Below, piece after piece: positions 35,379-43,963 of a stretch of 64,000 bases of DNA (position 1 is the first letter of the stretch; each line of letters begins with the position of its first letter). Source of the stretch: an uncultured Bacilli bacterium (GTDB lineage: Bacteria > Bacillota_I > Bacilli_A > RF39 > UBA660); contig CALVOZ010000002.1 in NCBI GenBank assembly GCA_944350495.1, positions 158,193 to 222,192 on the forward strand. The letters are read 5' to 3'. The translations under genes were made by a program, and so were the position numbers. The notes beneath the pieces are model-generated. The model searched no databases and was not told the DNA's origin. It saw only the letters and a list, made by a program, of their open reading frames with translations.

Positions 35379-36104
35379 TCAGTTTTCTTCAAAGAAAACC
35401 TTAATTTGATCAGTATATTCCCCATTTTCATTATGTGAATATAAAGGATTACATACTTTCAATCCTGGTTTTCCATTTTTTCTACCTTCAATTAAAAGAA
35501 TATTAGCTTCCTCATTTGTTCTAGGATAAACAAATTGAATTCTCTTAGGCTCAATATTATATTTTTTCATTGTTTCTAATATTTCTAACATTCTTTCTGG
35601 ACGATGTACCATACCAAAAACACCATTATTATCTAATAATCTTGACGATATTTTTATTAATTCATCTAAATTAAGACAGACTTCATGTCGAGCAATAGTT
35701 TTATAATCATTTTTGTTAATATTAGAACTTTCTGTATACTTAAAAAATGGTGGATTACATGTTATTATTTGATAACTACAGTTATTCCATTTTTTTTCTA
35801 CTTCTTTAATATCACCATTTATTATTTTTATTTGGCCTTCTTTATTATTTATTTTTATTGATTCACACGCTAAAGCGTAGACATCCTTTTGAATCTCTAC
35901 ACCTGTTATTTTAGCTTTTGTCTTCGTAGATAATATTAATGGTATAGGCGCATTACCACTACCTATATCAAGAATGTTTTTAGTATTTTTAGGAATTGTA
36001 ATAAAATTAGGTAATAACACTGAATCTAATGAAAAGTTAAACATCTCACTATCTTGAATAATATATAAATCTTTATATCCCAATAAATAATTAGTTACTT
36101 TCAT
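35379..36104 (-). CDS. TrmN6-like (YabB) methyltransferase
   Basis: 241 residues. A SAM-dependent methyltransferase with LDIGSGNAPIPLIL, an acidic VEIQKD and the N6-adenine catalytic motif CNPPFFK. It belongs to the YabB/YfiC group, which in E. coli methylates A37 of tRNA1-Val. The next gene is rsmI, as in Bacillus. Its start overlaps ricT by 14 bp. Confidence 0.85.
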   Translation of the reverse strand: MKVTNYLLGYKDLYIIQDSEMFNFSLDSVLLPNFITIPKNTKNILDIGSGNAPIPLILSTKTKAKITGVEIQKDVYALACESIKINNKEGQIKIINGDIKEVEKKWNNCSYQIITCNPPFFKYTESSNINKNDYKTIARHEVCLNLDELIKISSRLLDNNGVFGMVHRPERMLEILETMKKYNIEPKRIQFVYPRTNEEANILLIEGRKNGKPGLKVCNPLYSHNENGEYTDQIKVFFEEN

Positions 36105-36888
36105 TTTCTTCCTTGTTAAATTCTACAATACCAACATTTGGAATATCGACACGATATGTACCTTTTAAAATATCAATATTTAAAACTTTTCCTTCACCCT
36201 TTTCAGTCTTAATCTTTTTTCCTACTTTAGGCATTCCTTGGCGGCACTCTTTATAGCACTCATCTTCATATTTTAAACAACAAAGCAATCTACCACAAAC
36301 ACCATTAATTTTAGTCGGATTTAAGGCAATATTTTGATTCTTGGCCATATTAATAGAAACTGAATCAAAATCAGACATAAATTTAGCGCAACAAAGGGTT
36401 CTTCCACATTGGCCATATCCTCCTATTTCTTTAGCCTTATCTCTAACCCCTATTTGTCTTAACTCTATACGTGTTTTATAAATATTAGCTAAATCTTTGG
36501 CTAAATTTCTAAAATCAACACGTTCATCAGCCATAAAACGAATATATAATTGTTTTCGATCAAAGGTAAAACTTGCATCGATAACATACATATTTAGTTT
36601 ATTTTTTTCAATTAACTCACGACATTTAATAACAGCCTCTTGCGCCTTTTTCTTATTTTCCTCACATTTTTCAAGGTCTTTATTAGTTGCTTTTTTTACA
36701 ATCTTACTCAACGGACTTTTTAAGTCTTCTTCATCTATTTCATAAACATTTGTTCTTATAATTCCAATTTGAGTACCTCTTTCAGTTTCAACTATTACTT
36801 TTTCTCCAACTTCAAAAGTTTGATCATTAGGAGAAAAATGATAAACTTTTCCATTTTCTTTAAAAGAAACTCCAATTACTTTTATCAT
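36091..36888 (-). CDS. ricT: RicT/YaaT, PSP1-domain regulatory protein
   Basis: 265 residues with the PSP1 C-terminal domain: the GVRDKAKEIGGYGQCGRTLCCAKF stretch, GRLLCCLKYEDECYKE and a final KIKTEKGEGKV barrel. RicT forms the Fe-S-bearing RicAFT complex, which controls RNase Y and thereby sporulation, competence and biofilm genes in B. subtilis. The cysteines that hold the clusters are present (CC pairs and CGRTLCC). The order holB-ricT-yabB-rsmI is conserved; yabA is missing between ricT and yabB. Confidence 0.93.
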   Translation of the reverse strand: MIKVIGVSFKENGKVYHFSPNDQTFEVGEKVIVETERGTQIGIIRTNVYEIDEEDLKSPLSKIVKKATNKDLEKCEENKKKAQEAVIKCRELIEKNKLNMYVIDASFTFDRKQLYIRFMADERVDFRNLAKDLANIYKTRIELRQIGVRDKAKEIGGYGQCGRTLCCAKFMSDFDSVSINMAKNQNIALNPTKINGVCGRLLCCLKYEDECYKECRQGMPKVGKKIKTEKGEGKVLNIDILKGTYRVDIPNVGIVEFNKEENESN

Positions 36889-36889
36889 T

Positions 36890-37849
36890 TTATCCCTCCA
36901 CTAATTTTATAACTAATTTATCTAATAACATTGTATTGTTAACATTAAACTTTATTTTTTCACTTAAATCAACTAATATTTCAATGTTTTTACACAATTT
37001 TAAAATATTTATTGAATCAGCTAATATTGAAATATCTTTCTCATATTGAAAAAAATATTCCAAAGGTCTTTTTAATTTATAATTTAAGATGTCCTTATAA
37101 TATAATATCATCCAATTAAATGCAAATTCCAGTTGTTTCTTATCATTAAATAGTTCCAATAATGGTTTGTTTTTATAAATAATAGCTTTGTTTTTGTGTT
37201 TTTCAATGTAATTAATATATTCAACTATTGCATCTATTTTAGTGCTAGAACATTCATCATTTAAAAAATTATTAATATCTTCGTTGTTATTATAAGTATG
37301 GTAAGCTAACAAAGATTTTGTGTCTTTATTTTTTATTTTATCTTGTGGTCTAATTAAAGACAATAATTGACATCTAGACTTAATAGTTCCAAGTACCTGA
37401 TAAATATTCTCAGTTGTTAAAATTGCAATTATTCCTTCTGATGGTTCCTCAAGAAACTTTAAAATTGAATTAGCAGAAGCATTATTCAACTTTTCAGCAC
37501 CTTTTATAATATAAACTTTCTTATTACCTATTAAGGCTTTTTTACTAAACTCTTTTTGAAGTTCTTCTAATTGTTCTTTCTTAATCCATTGTCCTTCTGG
37601 TTCGATAATTTTTAATTCAATAAAATTGTTAGAATCAATAGCTTCACATTGACCACAATCACCGCATAATTTACTATTTGTATATTTATTGGGACATAAC
37701 AGATATTTAGCAAATGCTAAAACAAAATCTGTACCTTTTTGATATCCATTAAATTCAATTAAATAAGCATGACTTATTTTATTTTTATTAATAGAATTAT
37801 AAAGTAATTTATAAATTATTGGTTGTTCACTTTTAAATTCGTCAAGCAT
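36890..37849 (-). CDS. holB: DNA polymerase III delta' subunit
   Basis: 319 residues. An AAA+ clamp-loader subunit with the LCGDCGQCEAI zinc module and the IIKGAEKLNNASANSILKFLEEPSE core, but no intact Walker A motif, as expected for delta'. With DnaX and delta it loads the DnaN clamp. Followed 1 bp later by ricT. No tmk precedes it, unlike in Bacillus; bofA is immediately upstream instead. Confidence 0.9.
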   Translation of the reverse strand: MLDEFKSEQPIIYKLLYNSINKNKISHAYLIEFNGYQKGTDFVLAFAKYLLCPNKYTNSKLCGDCGQCEAIDSNNFIELKIIEPEGQWIKKEQLEELQKEFSKKALIGNKKVYIIKGAEKLNNASANSILKFLEEPSEGIIAILTTENIYQVLGTIKSRCQLLSLIRPQDKIKNKDTKSLLAYHTYNNNEDINNFLNDECSSTKIDAIVEYINYIEKHKNKAIIYKNKPLLELFNDKKQLEFAFNWMILYYKDILNYKLKRPLEYFFQYEKDISILADSINILKLCKNIEILVDLSEKIKFNVNNTMLLDKLVIKLVEG

Positions 37850-37858
37850 ACTAACCTC

Positions 37859-38044
37859 CTAATAAATAAAAATTAACATTAAAATTAGTGAAATTAATGC
37901 GGGTATCCCTAATATCGAAACAGCTAATACAGTAACAATATTAATAGGAATAATTAAGTTTAATGGTTGTGATAATAAATTATATCCATATATCAAAAAA
38001 GAACTAATAATGATTTTTTTAAGTAATTTAAAAATATTAGTCAT
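37859..38044 (-). CDS. bofA: BofA family pro-sigma-K processing regulator
   Basis: 61 residues from the ATG at 38044. It is a small membrane protein with two helices and the family core PLNLIIPINIVTVLAVSILGIPA, in which INxxT and LGIPG are typical. BofA holds the SpoIVFB protease inactive in the outer forespore membrane until the sigma-G signal. The ATG follows AGGTGATACT; the longer frame adds 16 residues that reach into recR. The position right after recR (dnaX-ebfC-recR-bofA) is the Bacillus order, which makes the call firm despite the short sequence. Confidence 0.85.
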   Translation of the reverse strand: MTNIFKLLKKIIISSFLIYGYNLLSQPLNLIIPINIVTVLAVSILGIPALISLILMLIFIY

Positions 38045-38081
38045 AGTATCACCTATAACAAAATATTCTTGTTTTATTAAA

Positions 38082-38690
38082 TTAATCACCATTAGATATT
38101 TTTTTACGATTTTCTAATGCTAACTCTAATGTTAATGAGTCGACATAGTCAATATCTGCTCCCAGTGGTACTCCATGCGCAATTTTTGAAACAATAACAT
38201 CTGTATTTTGCAACATTTTAGAAATATATAATGAGGTAGTTTCTCCTTCAACACTTGGTTTTACAGCCAAAATGATCTCTTTAATATTTTCTTTTTTTAT
38301 TCGTTCTAATAATTGTGGAATATTGATATCTTCAGGATTAATACCTTCTAATGGCGAAATTAAGCCATTAATAACATGGTATTTTCCATTAAATGTCCCT
38401 ATTTTTTCAAACATCATAATATTTTTGGGGTCTTCAACAACACACAAAACGTCCTGATCACGTGAATCATCCTTGCATATTTCACAAATATCATCTTCTG
38501 TATAATTATTACAAATTGAGCATTTTTTTATTTTTGTTTTAACATCATATAATGATTTTGAAAAAACATCAACGACTTCTTGATCCATCTTTAGAGTTGA
38601 TAAAGCTAATCTTTCAGCTGTTTTCTCACCAATTCCAGGAAGTTTTTGAAAACATTCAATTAAATTTTGCAATGTTCTTGGGTATTTCAT
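38082..38690 (-). CDS. recR: recombination mediator RecR
   Basis: 202 residues. An N-terminal HhH (LPGIGEKTAERLALS), a four-Cys zinc finger (CSICNNYTEDDICEIC), then a Toprim domain with EDPKNI and GGxISPLEGI-like VINGLISPLEGINPED. RecR helps load RecA with RecO and RecF. Its ATG overlaps the ebfC stop by one base. Confidence 0.97.
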   Translation of the reverse strand: MKYPRTLQNLIECFQKLPGIGEKTAERLALSTLKMDQEVVDVFSKSLYDVKTKIKKCSICNNYTEDDICEICKDDSRDQDVLCVVEDPKNIMMFEKIGTFNGKYHVINGLISPLEGINPEDINIPQLLERIKKENIKEIILAVKPSVEGETTSLYISKMLQNTDVIVSKIAHGVPLGADIDYVDSLTLELALENRKKISNGD

Positions 38691-38989
38691 TAAAATAAAC
38701 CTGCTGGTAATCCTTTAGTATATGGTCCCATTTTTTCTTCAGTTGTTTTATCAATTTGTTTCATTGCATCATTGATTGCTACCATCAACATATCTTCTAA
38801 CATTTCTACTTCATCTTTATCTAGGCTTTCAGCATCAATTTTAACTGATTTAACTACTTTTTTTCCACTTAAGACAACAGTTACTAATGATGACTTCCCT
38901 TCAAAATCCATAGCTTCTATTTCTTTTTGAGCCTCCATTAATCCTTTTTGCATTTTTTGGGCTTGTTTTAACATAGCTTGCATATTCAT
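38690..38989 (-). CDS. ebfC: YbaB/EbfC nucleoid-associated protein
   Basis: 99 residues. The MLKQAQKMQKGLMEAQKEIE start, GKKVVKSVKIDAESLDKDEVEMLEDML centre and the family's conserved C-terminal glycine-rich end match YbaB/EbfC, a small dimeric DNA-binding protein. Encoded between dnaX and recR as in nearly all Firmicutes. AGAAGGAAT precedes the ATG. Confidence 0.95.
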   Translation of the reverse strand: MNMQAMLKQAQKMQKGLMEAQKEIEAMDFEGKSSLVTVVLSGKKVVKSVKIDAESLDKDEVEMLEDMLMVAINDAMKQIDKTTEEKMGPYTKGLPAGLF

Positions 38990-39004
38990 ATTTATTCCTT
39001 CTTT

Positions 39005-40708
39005 CTATTCATATTCGACAATTGTATCAAACAATTCATCAATTTCATTTTTTTGTATTTCTTCAGTTTTAATATTTTTTTGTTCATTTTTTTTAAAAAT
39101 TTCTGATGGGGTTATTTTCTCTTCTATATAAGTATAATTTTTTTTATTAGTGTTATAACTATTTTTTATTATATTCCATTCCTCTTCTGAGACAGCAATT
39201 GGATAATACTTTTTATTAAACACCTTTTCAAAAATTTCTTCAATGTGCATAAGTTCCAAATTAAATGCATCTGCAAGGAGTTTTGTTTTGTACATAACTA
39301 TTAAATTATCATTACTTATTGACTTCAATTCTCCATCAAACAGTAGTGAAACAAAACGACTATACGTTGGATCCATCAATAATTCTTTTAAAGCTTCCAT
39401 TTCTTCTTTAAATTCATTTTTCCTTTTTTGGGAAACTAAAACTAAACCGTTATTTATTCTTACTTTCTTTAATTTTTCTAATTTATCCTTATTTTCTGTA
39501 TTTAAATTTTGTATTGATTCTTCTTTTCTTTCTTCTAACTCTTCATTTTCTAAATTATTTAATAATTTTTCTTTGACAGACACTTGTGATTCAGTTATCA
39601 CTTTGTTTTCATTTTCTGGTAATGTCTGAGCATTTACTATTGGTTTTGTATCTAATATTTTAATTATTTCAATTTCAAACAAAATTTTATTATTATTGTT
39701 GTTTTTCATTTCATTTAAAAGATTAGAGAACGAATGAATATAGTTATAAAGATTGGTATTATTAACTTTTAATTTTACATTCTGGTAAAATTCCTCATTA
39801 GATTTAAAAAAATTAGGAGCATTACAATATAAAATTATATTTTTTAATTCTTCAATAATACTTCTTACAATCTTATACATACTTTTTCCTGTTGAATCAT
39901 AATTTTCTATTTGTTTTAAACATTCCTCAAGATTTTTATCACATAAATTATCAATTAATGTTCTAACTTCTTCTTTAGTAATACTGCCATTTATATCATG
40001 AATATCTTGGACATCAATTGTATCATCTGAGTAAGAAATAGCTTGATCTAGTAAACTAATTGAATCTCGTAGTCCTCCATCAGATAAAAATGCTATTTCT
40101 TTTAAAGCATCATCTGTAATTTTAATATTTTCATTTGTAACAATTGTTTTTAATCTACTTACAATTTGATTATCATAAATCTTTTTAAAGTCAAATCTTT
40201 GACATCTAGATAAGATTGTTGTTGGTATCTTATGTGGTTCGGTAGTAGCAAATATAAAAATTATATGTTTTGGTGGTTCTTCTAATGTTTTTAATAAAGC
40301 GTTAAATGCTTGATTAGTTAACATATGAACCTCATCAATAATGTATATTTTGTATTTACTATTTGATGGAACTAAACCAATTTTATTTCTAATTTCTCTT
40401 ATTTCATCTACTCCATTATTTGATGCTGCATCAATTTCAATTACATCAATGTTTTGATTATTATTTATTTGAGTACATGAATCGCATTTTTCGCAAGCTT
40501 TTAATCCATCACGATTATTACAATTTAATATTTTAGCATATATTTTTGCAATGCTTGTCTTTCCTGTTCCTCTAGGTCCACTAAATAAATATGCATGACT
40601 AACCATATCGTTTTTGATAGCATTTTTTAATGTTTTCACTATTACTTCTTGACCCACCACATCATCAAATGACTTTGGGCGATATTTTCGATATAAAGCT
40701 TGATACAT
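39005..40708 (-). CDS. dnaX: DNA polymerase III gamma/tau subunit
   Basis: 567 residues. It starts YQALYRKYRPKSFDDVVGQE, with Walker A GPRGTGKTSIAKIYAK, a four-Cys zinc module (CNNRDGLKACEKCDSCTQ), the DEVHMLTNQAFNALLKTLEEPP motif, AAA+ sensor segments, then a Lys/Glu/Asn-rich linker and a tau-like C-terminus. It is the ATPase of the clamp loader. AGAAGGTG precedes the ATG. Tau-only or gamma production by frameshift cannot be told from the sequence. Confidence 0.97.
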   Translation of the reverse strand: MYQALYRKYRPKSFDDVVGQEVIVKTLKNAIKNDMVSHAYLFSGPRGTGKTSIAKIYAKILNCNNRDGLKACEKCDSCTQINNNQNIDVIEIDAASNNGVDEIREIRNKIGLVPSNSKYKIYIIDEVHMLTNQAFNALLKTLEEPPKHIIFIFATTEPHKIPTTILSRCQRFDFKKIYDNQIVSRLKTIVTNENIKITDDALKEIAFLSDGGLRDSISLLDQAISYSDDTIDVQDIHDINGSITKEEVRTLIDNLCDKNLEECLKQIENYDSTGKSMYKIVRSIIEELKNIILYCNAPNFFKSNEEFYQNVKLKVNNTNLYNYIHSFSNLLNEMKNNNNNKILFEIEIIKILDTKPIVNAQTLPENENKVITESQVSVKEKLLNNLENEELEERKEESIQNLNTENKDKLEKLKKVRINNGLVLVSQKRKNEFKEEMEALKELLMDPTYSRFVSLLFDGELKSISNDNLIVMYKTKLLADAFNLELMHIEEIFEKVFNKKYYPIAVSEEEWNIIKNSYNTNKKNYTYIEEKITPSEIFKKNEQKNIKTEEIQKNEIDELFDTIVEYE

Positions 40709-40746
40709 ATTTCACCTTCTAACTAGTTATAATTATACACTTAAAC

Positions 40747-40785
40747 AAAAAGAAATAAAAGGGCTTAACCTTTTATTTTCTTTTA
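40747..40785 (-). terminator. terminator after tadA
   Basis: A long stem, AAAATAAAAGG with CCTTTTATTT, followed on the minus strand by TCTTTTTG. The tadA stop is within it. Confidence 0.8.
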
Positions 40786-41219
40786 CTCTCAAAGAATTCT
40801 TGCATTACTTTTTTACATTCTTCTTCACATATTCCTGATTTAACTTCAACTGTATGATTATTTTTGGAATCAGTTAATGTTTGAGCAATACTTTCAACAT
40901 AGCCAAATTTTTGGTTTTGAGCGCCGTAGACAAGTTTTTTTATACGAGATTGAATAATTGCACCGCAGCACATTAAACATGGTTCTATAGTCACGTATAA
41001 AGTGCATTCATTTAATCGCCAATCACCTATTTTTTTACATGCTTGATCAATGGCAATTATTTCAGCATGACATAAAGGATTACTATTTTTTTCTTTAGTA
41101 TTATGTGCTCTTGAAATAATTTGATCTTGGTATACAATAACTGCTCCAATTGGTACTTCATCTTCTTTTAAGGCATTTTTTGCCTCTTTAATAGCTTCTT
41201 TCATATATTTTTCATCCAT
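40773..41219 (-). CDS. tadA: tRNA-specific adenosine deaminase TadA
   Basis: 148 residues. Zinc-dependent deaminase motifs CHAEIIAI (His and catalytic Glu) and TIEPCLMCCGAI. It converts A34 to inosine in tRNA-Arg(ACG). The ATG at 41219 follows GAGGTGTGATT; the longer frame (14 more residues) would translate through the SRP RNA gene and parS, so it is rejected. Located between dnaX and the SRP RNA as in Bacillus. Confidence 0.96.
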   Translation of the reverse strand: MDEKYMKEAIKEAKNALKEDEVPIGAVIVYQDQIISRAHNTKEKNSNPLCHAEIIAIDQACKKIGDWRLNECTLYVTIEPCLMCCGAIIQSRIKKLVYGAQNQKFGYVESIAQTLTDSKNNHTVEVKSGICEEECKKVMQEFFESKRK

Positions 41220-41229
41220 AATCACACCT

Positions 41230-41245
41230 CGTTTCACGTGAAACA
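41230..41245. promoter_or_regulatory. parS-like centromere site
   Basis: CGTTTCACGTGAAACA matches the bacterial parS consensus TGTTTCACGTGAAACA at 15 of 16 positions and has a perfect 14 bp palindromic core. It lies between the SRP RNA terminator and the tadA ribosome site, about 9 kb from the origin. Confidence 0.85.
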
Positions 41246-41250
41246 AAAAA

Positions 41251-41323
41251 AGCACACACATTTAGAGATCCTTAAGGCTGCTGACTTCCGTCTCTGACCT
41301 GGTTCAGATATAAATGTTGTGCT
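41251..41323 (-). ncRNA. ffs: signal recognition particle RNA (small, Bacilli-type core)
   Basis: On the minus strand an outer stem TAGCACAACATTTA / TAAATGTGTGTGCT encloses the SRP core with GGTCAG, the GGAAG tetraloop-side motif and AGCAGCC. It is about 73 nt with a T-run after the stem, so it is a short 4.5S-type RNA without an Alu domain, in the place between tadA and gyrA where scr lies in Bacillus. It directs nascent membrane proteins to the Ffh pathway. Confidence 0.9.
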
Positions 41324-41329
41324 AAATAT

Positions 41330-41358
41330 AATATACAGTGTTTTAAATTAAAAAGCAA
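41330..41358 (-). promoter_or_regulatory. promoter of the SRP RNA
   Basis: A minus-strand -35 TTGCTT and a -10 TATATT, 17 bp apart, with the predicted start on the first base of the RNA (about 41323). Confidence 0.7.
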
Positions 41359-41362
41359 GTAT

Positions 41363-41378
41363 AGTTTCACGAGAAACA
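41363..41378. promoter_or_regulatory. degenerate parS-like site
   Basis: AGTTTCACGAGAAACA is 14 of 16 identical to parS, with mismatches at the first base and in the centre. It lies 118 bp from the stronger site, on the other side of the SRP RNA, and next to the gyrA terminator. Confidence 0.55.
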
Positions 41379-41405
41379 AAAAAAGTGATTTATTAATCAC
41401 TTTTT
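41379..41405 (-). terminator. terminator after gyrA
   Basis: AAAGTGATT and AATCACTTT form a stem with an AATA-type loop and a T-run on the minus strand; the gyrA stop is in it. Confidence 0.8.
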
Positions 41406-43951
41406 TCTACATTACTAATTGTTGTATCGTGGTCGATTTCATCATTTTCTGTAACTAATTCTTGATTTTCATCTTGCTCTTCCTTATCTAAAATAGCAAT
41501 TGTGCTTACTTTTTGATTATCTTTCAAGTTAATTAATTTAACGCCTTGAGCAACACGACCAGTTTTACTTACTTGATTAAGGGCTAAACGAATAATTATT
41601 CCACTATCAGTCATAATCATGAGATCTTCATCACCATTAACAATCTTAAATTTAACAATTGTACCATTTTTATCTGTTATATTTAATCCTTTAACACCTT
41701 TACTGCCACGGTGTGTCATACGATATTCATCAACTGGAGTTTTTTTACCATAACCATTTTCAGTAACTACTAATACTTCTTTATCCTCAGTAGCAACTTC
41801 TAGACCTACAGCAGTTCCATCTCCTATTTCAATACCTTTAACGCCAGAAGCTGTACGTCCCATAACTCTTATTTCAGATTCTTTAAACCTAATCATACGA
41901 CCGTTTGTACAAGCAATTAAAATTTCATCTTCACCGCTTGTCTTTTGAACAGCAATTAATTCATCAGCTTCTTTTAATGTAATTGCTATCTTACCATTAG
42001 ATCTAATATTATCAAACTCTTCTATTTTAGTTCGTTTTACTAATCCTTCTTTAGTGCAAAAAATTAAATATTGCTTTGAATCTTCGTTTTCAACTTTTAC
42101 CATAGCATTAACAACTTCATCTTTTTCAATTGGTAATAAGTTTATAATAGGAATACCTTTAGATTGACGGTTAAATAATGGTATTTCATAGCCTTTCATA
42201 CGATATACTTTACCTCTATTAGTAAAGAATAATAAGTAGTCATGAGTCGTTAATGATAACATATTTTCAACAAAATCATCATCGGTTGTAGTCATACCTT
42301 TAACTCCAACTCCACCACGGTTTTGTGTTTTATATATTTCACTTGTCATACGTTTAATATAACCTTTATTGGTTAATGAAATAACAATATTTTCTTCAGG
42401 AATTAATGATTCATCTTCAATATAGTCAATAGCAGTCATATCAATTGTAGTTCTTCTATCATCACTATATTTATCCTTAATTTCAAGCATTTCTTTCTTA
42501 ATAATTTCTAACACTTTACGCATATCACCTAAAATGGCTTTATATTCATTAATTAATTTTAATAATTCAGCTAGTTCAGCTTCAATCTTTTCACGTTCCA
42601 AACCTGTTAAACGTCTTAATTTTAATTCTAAAATAGCATCTGTTTGAATTTCAGTTAAACCAAATCTAGCCATTAATTTTTCTTTAGCTTCAATATCACT
42701 TTCAGCATTTTTAATTATTTTAATAACTTCATCAATGTTATCTTGTGCAATTTTATAACCTTCTAAAATATGAACTCTATTTTCAGCTTTTTCTAAGTCG
42801 TATCTTGTTCTTCTAATAATAACTTCTTTTTGATGCTCAATATATTTCGCAATAATTTCTTTTAGACCTAATGTTTTTGGTGTCATATCATCAATAACTA
42901 AAAGAATTATTCCATAATTTATTTGAAAATTAGTATGTTTATATAGATTATTTAAAACAACTTGAGGATTTGCATCTCTTTTTAAAGTAATGGTGATTTT
43001 AACACCATCTTTTAAATCAGTGTGATAATCACTAATACCATCAATTGTTTTATTATGTACTAATTCAGCAACTTTATTTTTTAAATCTAAAGTATTAATA
43101 CCATAAGGAACTTCCGTAATTACGATACTACTATGAGTACCTTCATCAACTATAGTGGCTTTACTGCGAATTGTAATAGATCCACGACCAGTTTCATAGG
43201 CTTTTTTAATTCCAGAATTTCCTAAAATGATTCCTCCAGTTGGAAAGTCCGGACCTTTAATATATTGCATTAAACCTAACGTATCAATATCTGGATTATC
43301 AATATAAGCAACACAACCATCAATTACTTCACCTAAGTTATGTGGTGGAATATTTGTGGCCATACCTACCGCTATACCCATAGAGCCATTAACTAAAACA
43401 TTAGGAAATCTTGATGGTAAGACTTTTGGTTCTTTGCTTGTAACATCAAAGTTCCAATCCATATCAACAGTATCTTTTTTTATATCATGTAATAATTCAA
43501 GAGAAATTTTAGACAATCTTGCTTCAGTATAACGATAAGCAGCTGCTCCATCGCCTTCAATATTACCAAAATTACCATGACCATCAACTAACATATAGCG
43601 TTGGTTAAAATCTTGCGCTAAACGAACCATAGCGTCATAAATACTTGAATCTCCATGTGGATGATAATGTCCCATAACATAACCAACAGTTGTTGCTGAT
43701 TTTTTATGTGGCTTATCAGGAGTATTTCCTTCTTCATACATAGACCATAAAATTCTTCGATGCACTGGTTTTAAACCATCTCTTAAATCTGGAATTGCAC
43801 GTGAAGTGATAACACTCATTGAATAATCAAGAAAAGATGTACTAACTTCATCTACAATATTATTTTCAGATAAACTATCTCTTTCATGAAATTTACCACT
43901 ATAATCAACAGTTGTTTCTACTTCTTCTTCTAATTCTTCATTATTTTTCAA
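41393..43951 (-). CDS. gyrA: DNA gyrase subunit A
   Basis: 852 residues. The winged-helix domain has DGLKPVHRRILWSM, the catalytic tyrosine lies in AAAYRYTEARL, and the C-terminal six-bladed beta-pinwheel domain shows repeated GxxxxV blocks, including the GRxASGVKG gyrase box region. With GyrB it introduces negative supercoils. The start codon is TTG at 43951, 8 bp after AGGAGGTG. It follows gyrB by 12 bp. The tail beyond the pinwheel is acidic. Confidence 0.97.
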   Translation of the reverse strand: MKNNEELEEEVETTVDYSGKFHERDSLSENNIVDEVSTSFLDYSMSVITSRAIPDLRDGLKPVHRRILWSMYEEGNTPDKPHKKSATTVGYVMGHYHPHGDSSIYDAMVRLAQDFNQRYMLVDGHGNFGNIEGDGAAAYRYTEARLSKISLELLHDIKKDTVDMDWNFDVTSKEPKVLPSRFPNVLVNGSMGIAVGMATNIPPHNLGEVIDGCVAYIDNPDIDTLGLMQYIKGPDFPTGGIILGNSGIKKAYETGRGSITIRSKATIVDEGTHSSIVITEVPYGINTLDLKNKVAELVHNKTIDGISDYHTDLKDGVKITITLKRDANPQVVLNNLYKHTNFQINYGIILLVIDDMTPKTLGLKEIIAKYIEHQKEVIIRRTRYDLEKAENRVHILEGYKIAQDNIDEVIKIIKNAESDIEAKEKLMARFGLTEIQTDAILELKLRRLTGLEREKIEAELAELLKLINEYKAILGDMRKVLEIIKKEMLEIKDKYSDDRRTTIDMTAIDYIEDESLIPEENIVISLTNKGYIKRMTSEIYKTQNRGGVGVKGMTTTDDDFVENMLSLTTHDYLLFFTNRGKVYRMKGYEIPLFNRQSKGIPIINLLPIEKDEVVNAMVKVENEDSKQYLIFCTKEGLVKRTKIEEFDNIRSNGKIAITLKEADELIAVQKTSGEDEILIACTNGRMIRFKESEIRVMGRTASGVKGIEIGDGTAVGLEVATEDKEVLVVTENGYGKKTPVDEYRMTHRGSKGVKGLNITDKNGTIVKFKIVNGDEDLMIMTDSGIIIRLALNQVSKTGRVAQGVKLINLKDNQKVSTIAILDKEEQDENQELVTENDEIDHDTTISNVEKSD

Positions 43952-43963
43952 GGGTTACACCTC

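Noticed and set aside
39425..39440. TTTTTGGGAAAC in dnaX as a Noc site
   Set aside because: Only one half fits the palindrome.
41220..41261. N-terminal extension of TadA by 14 residues
   Set aside because: It would translate the end of the SRP RNA and the parS palindrome; the ATG at 41219 has a good ribosome site.
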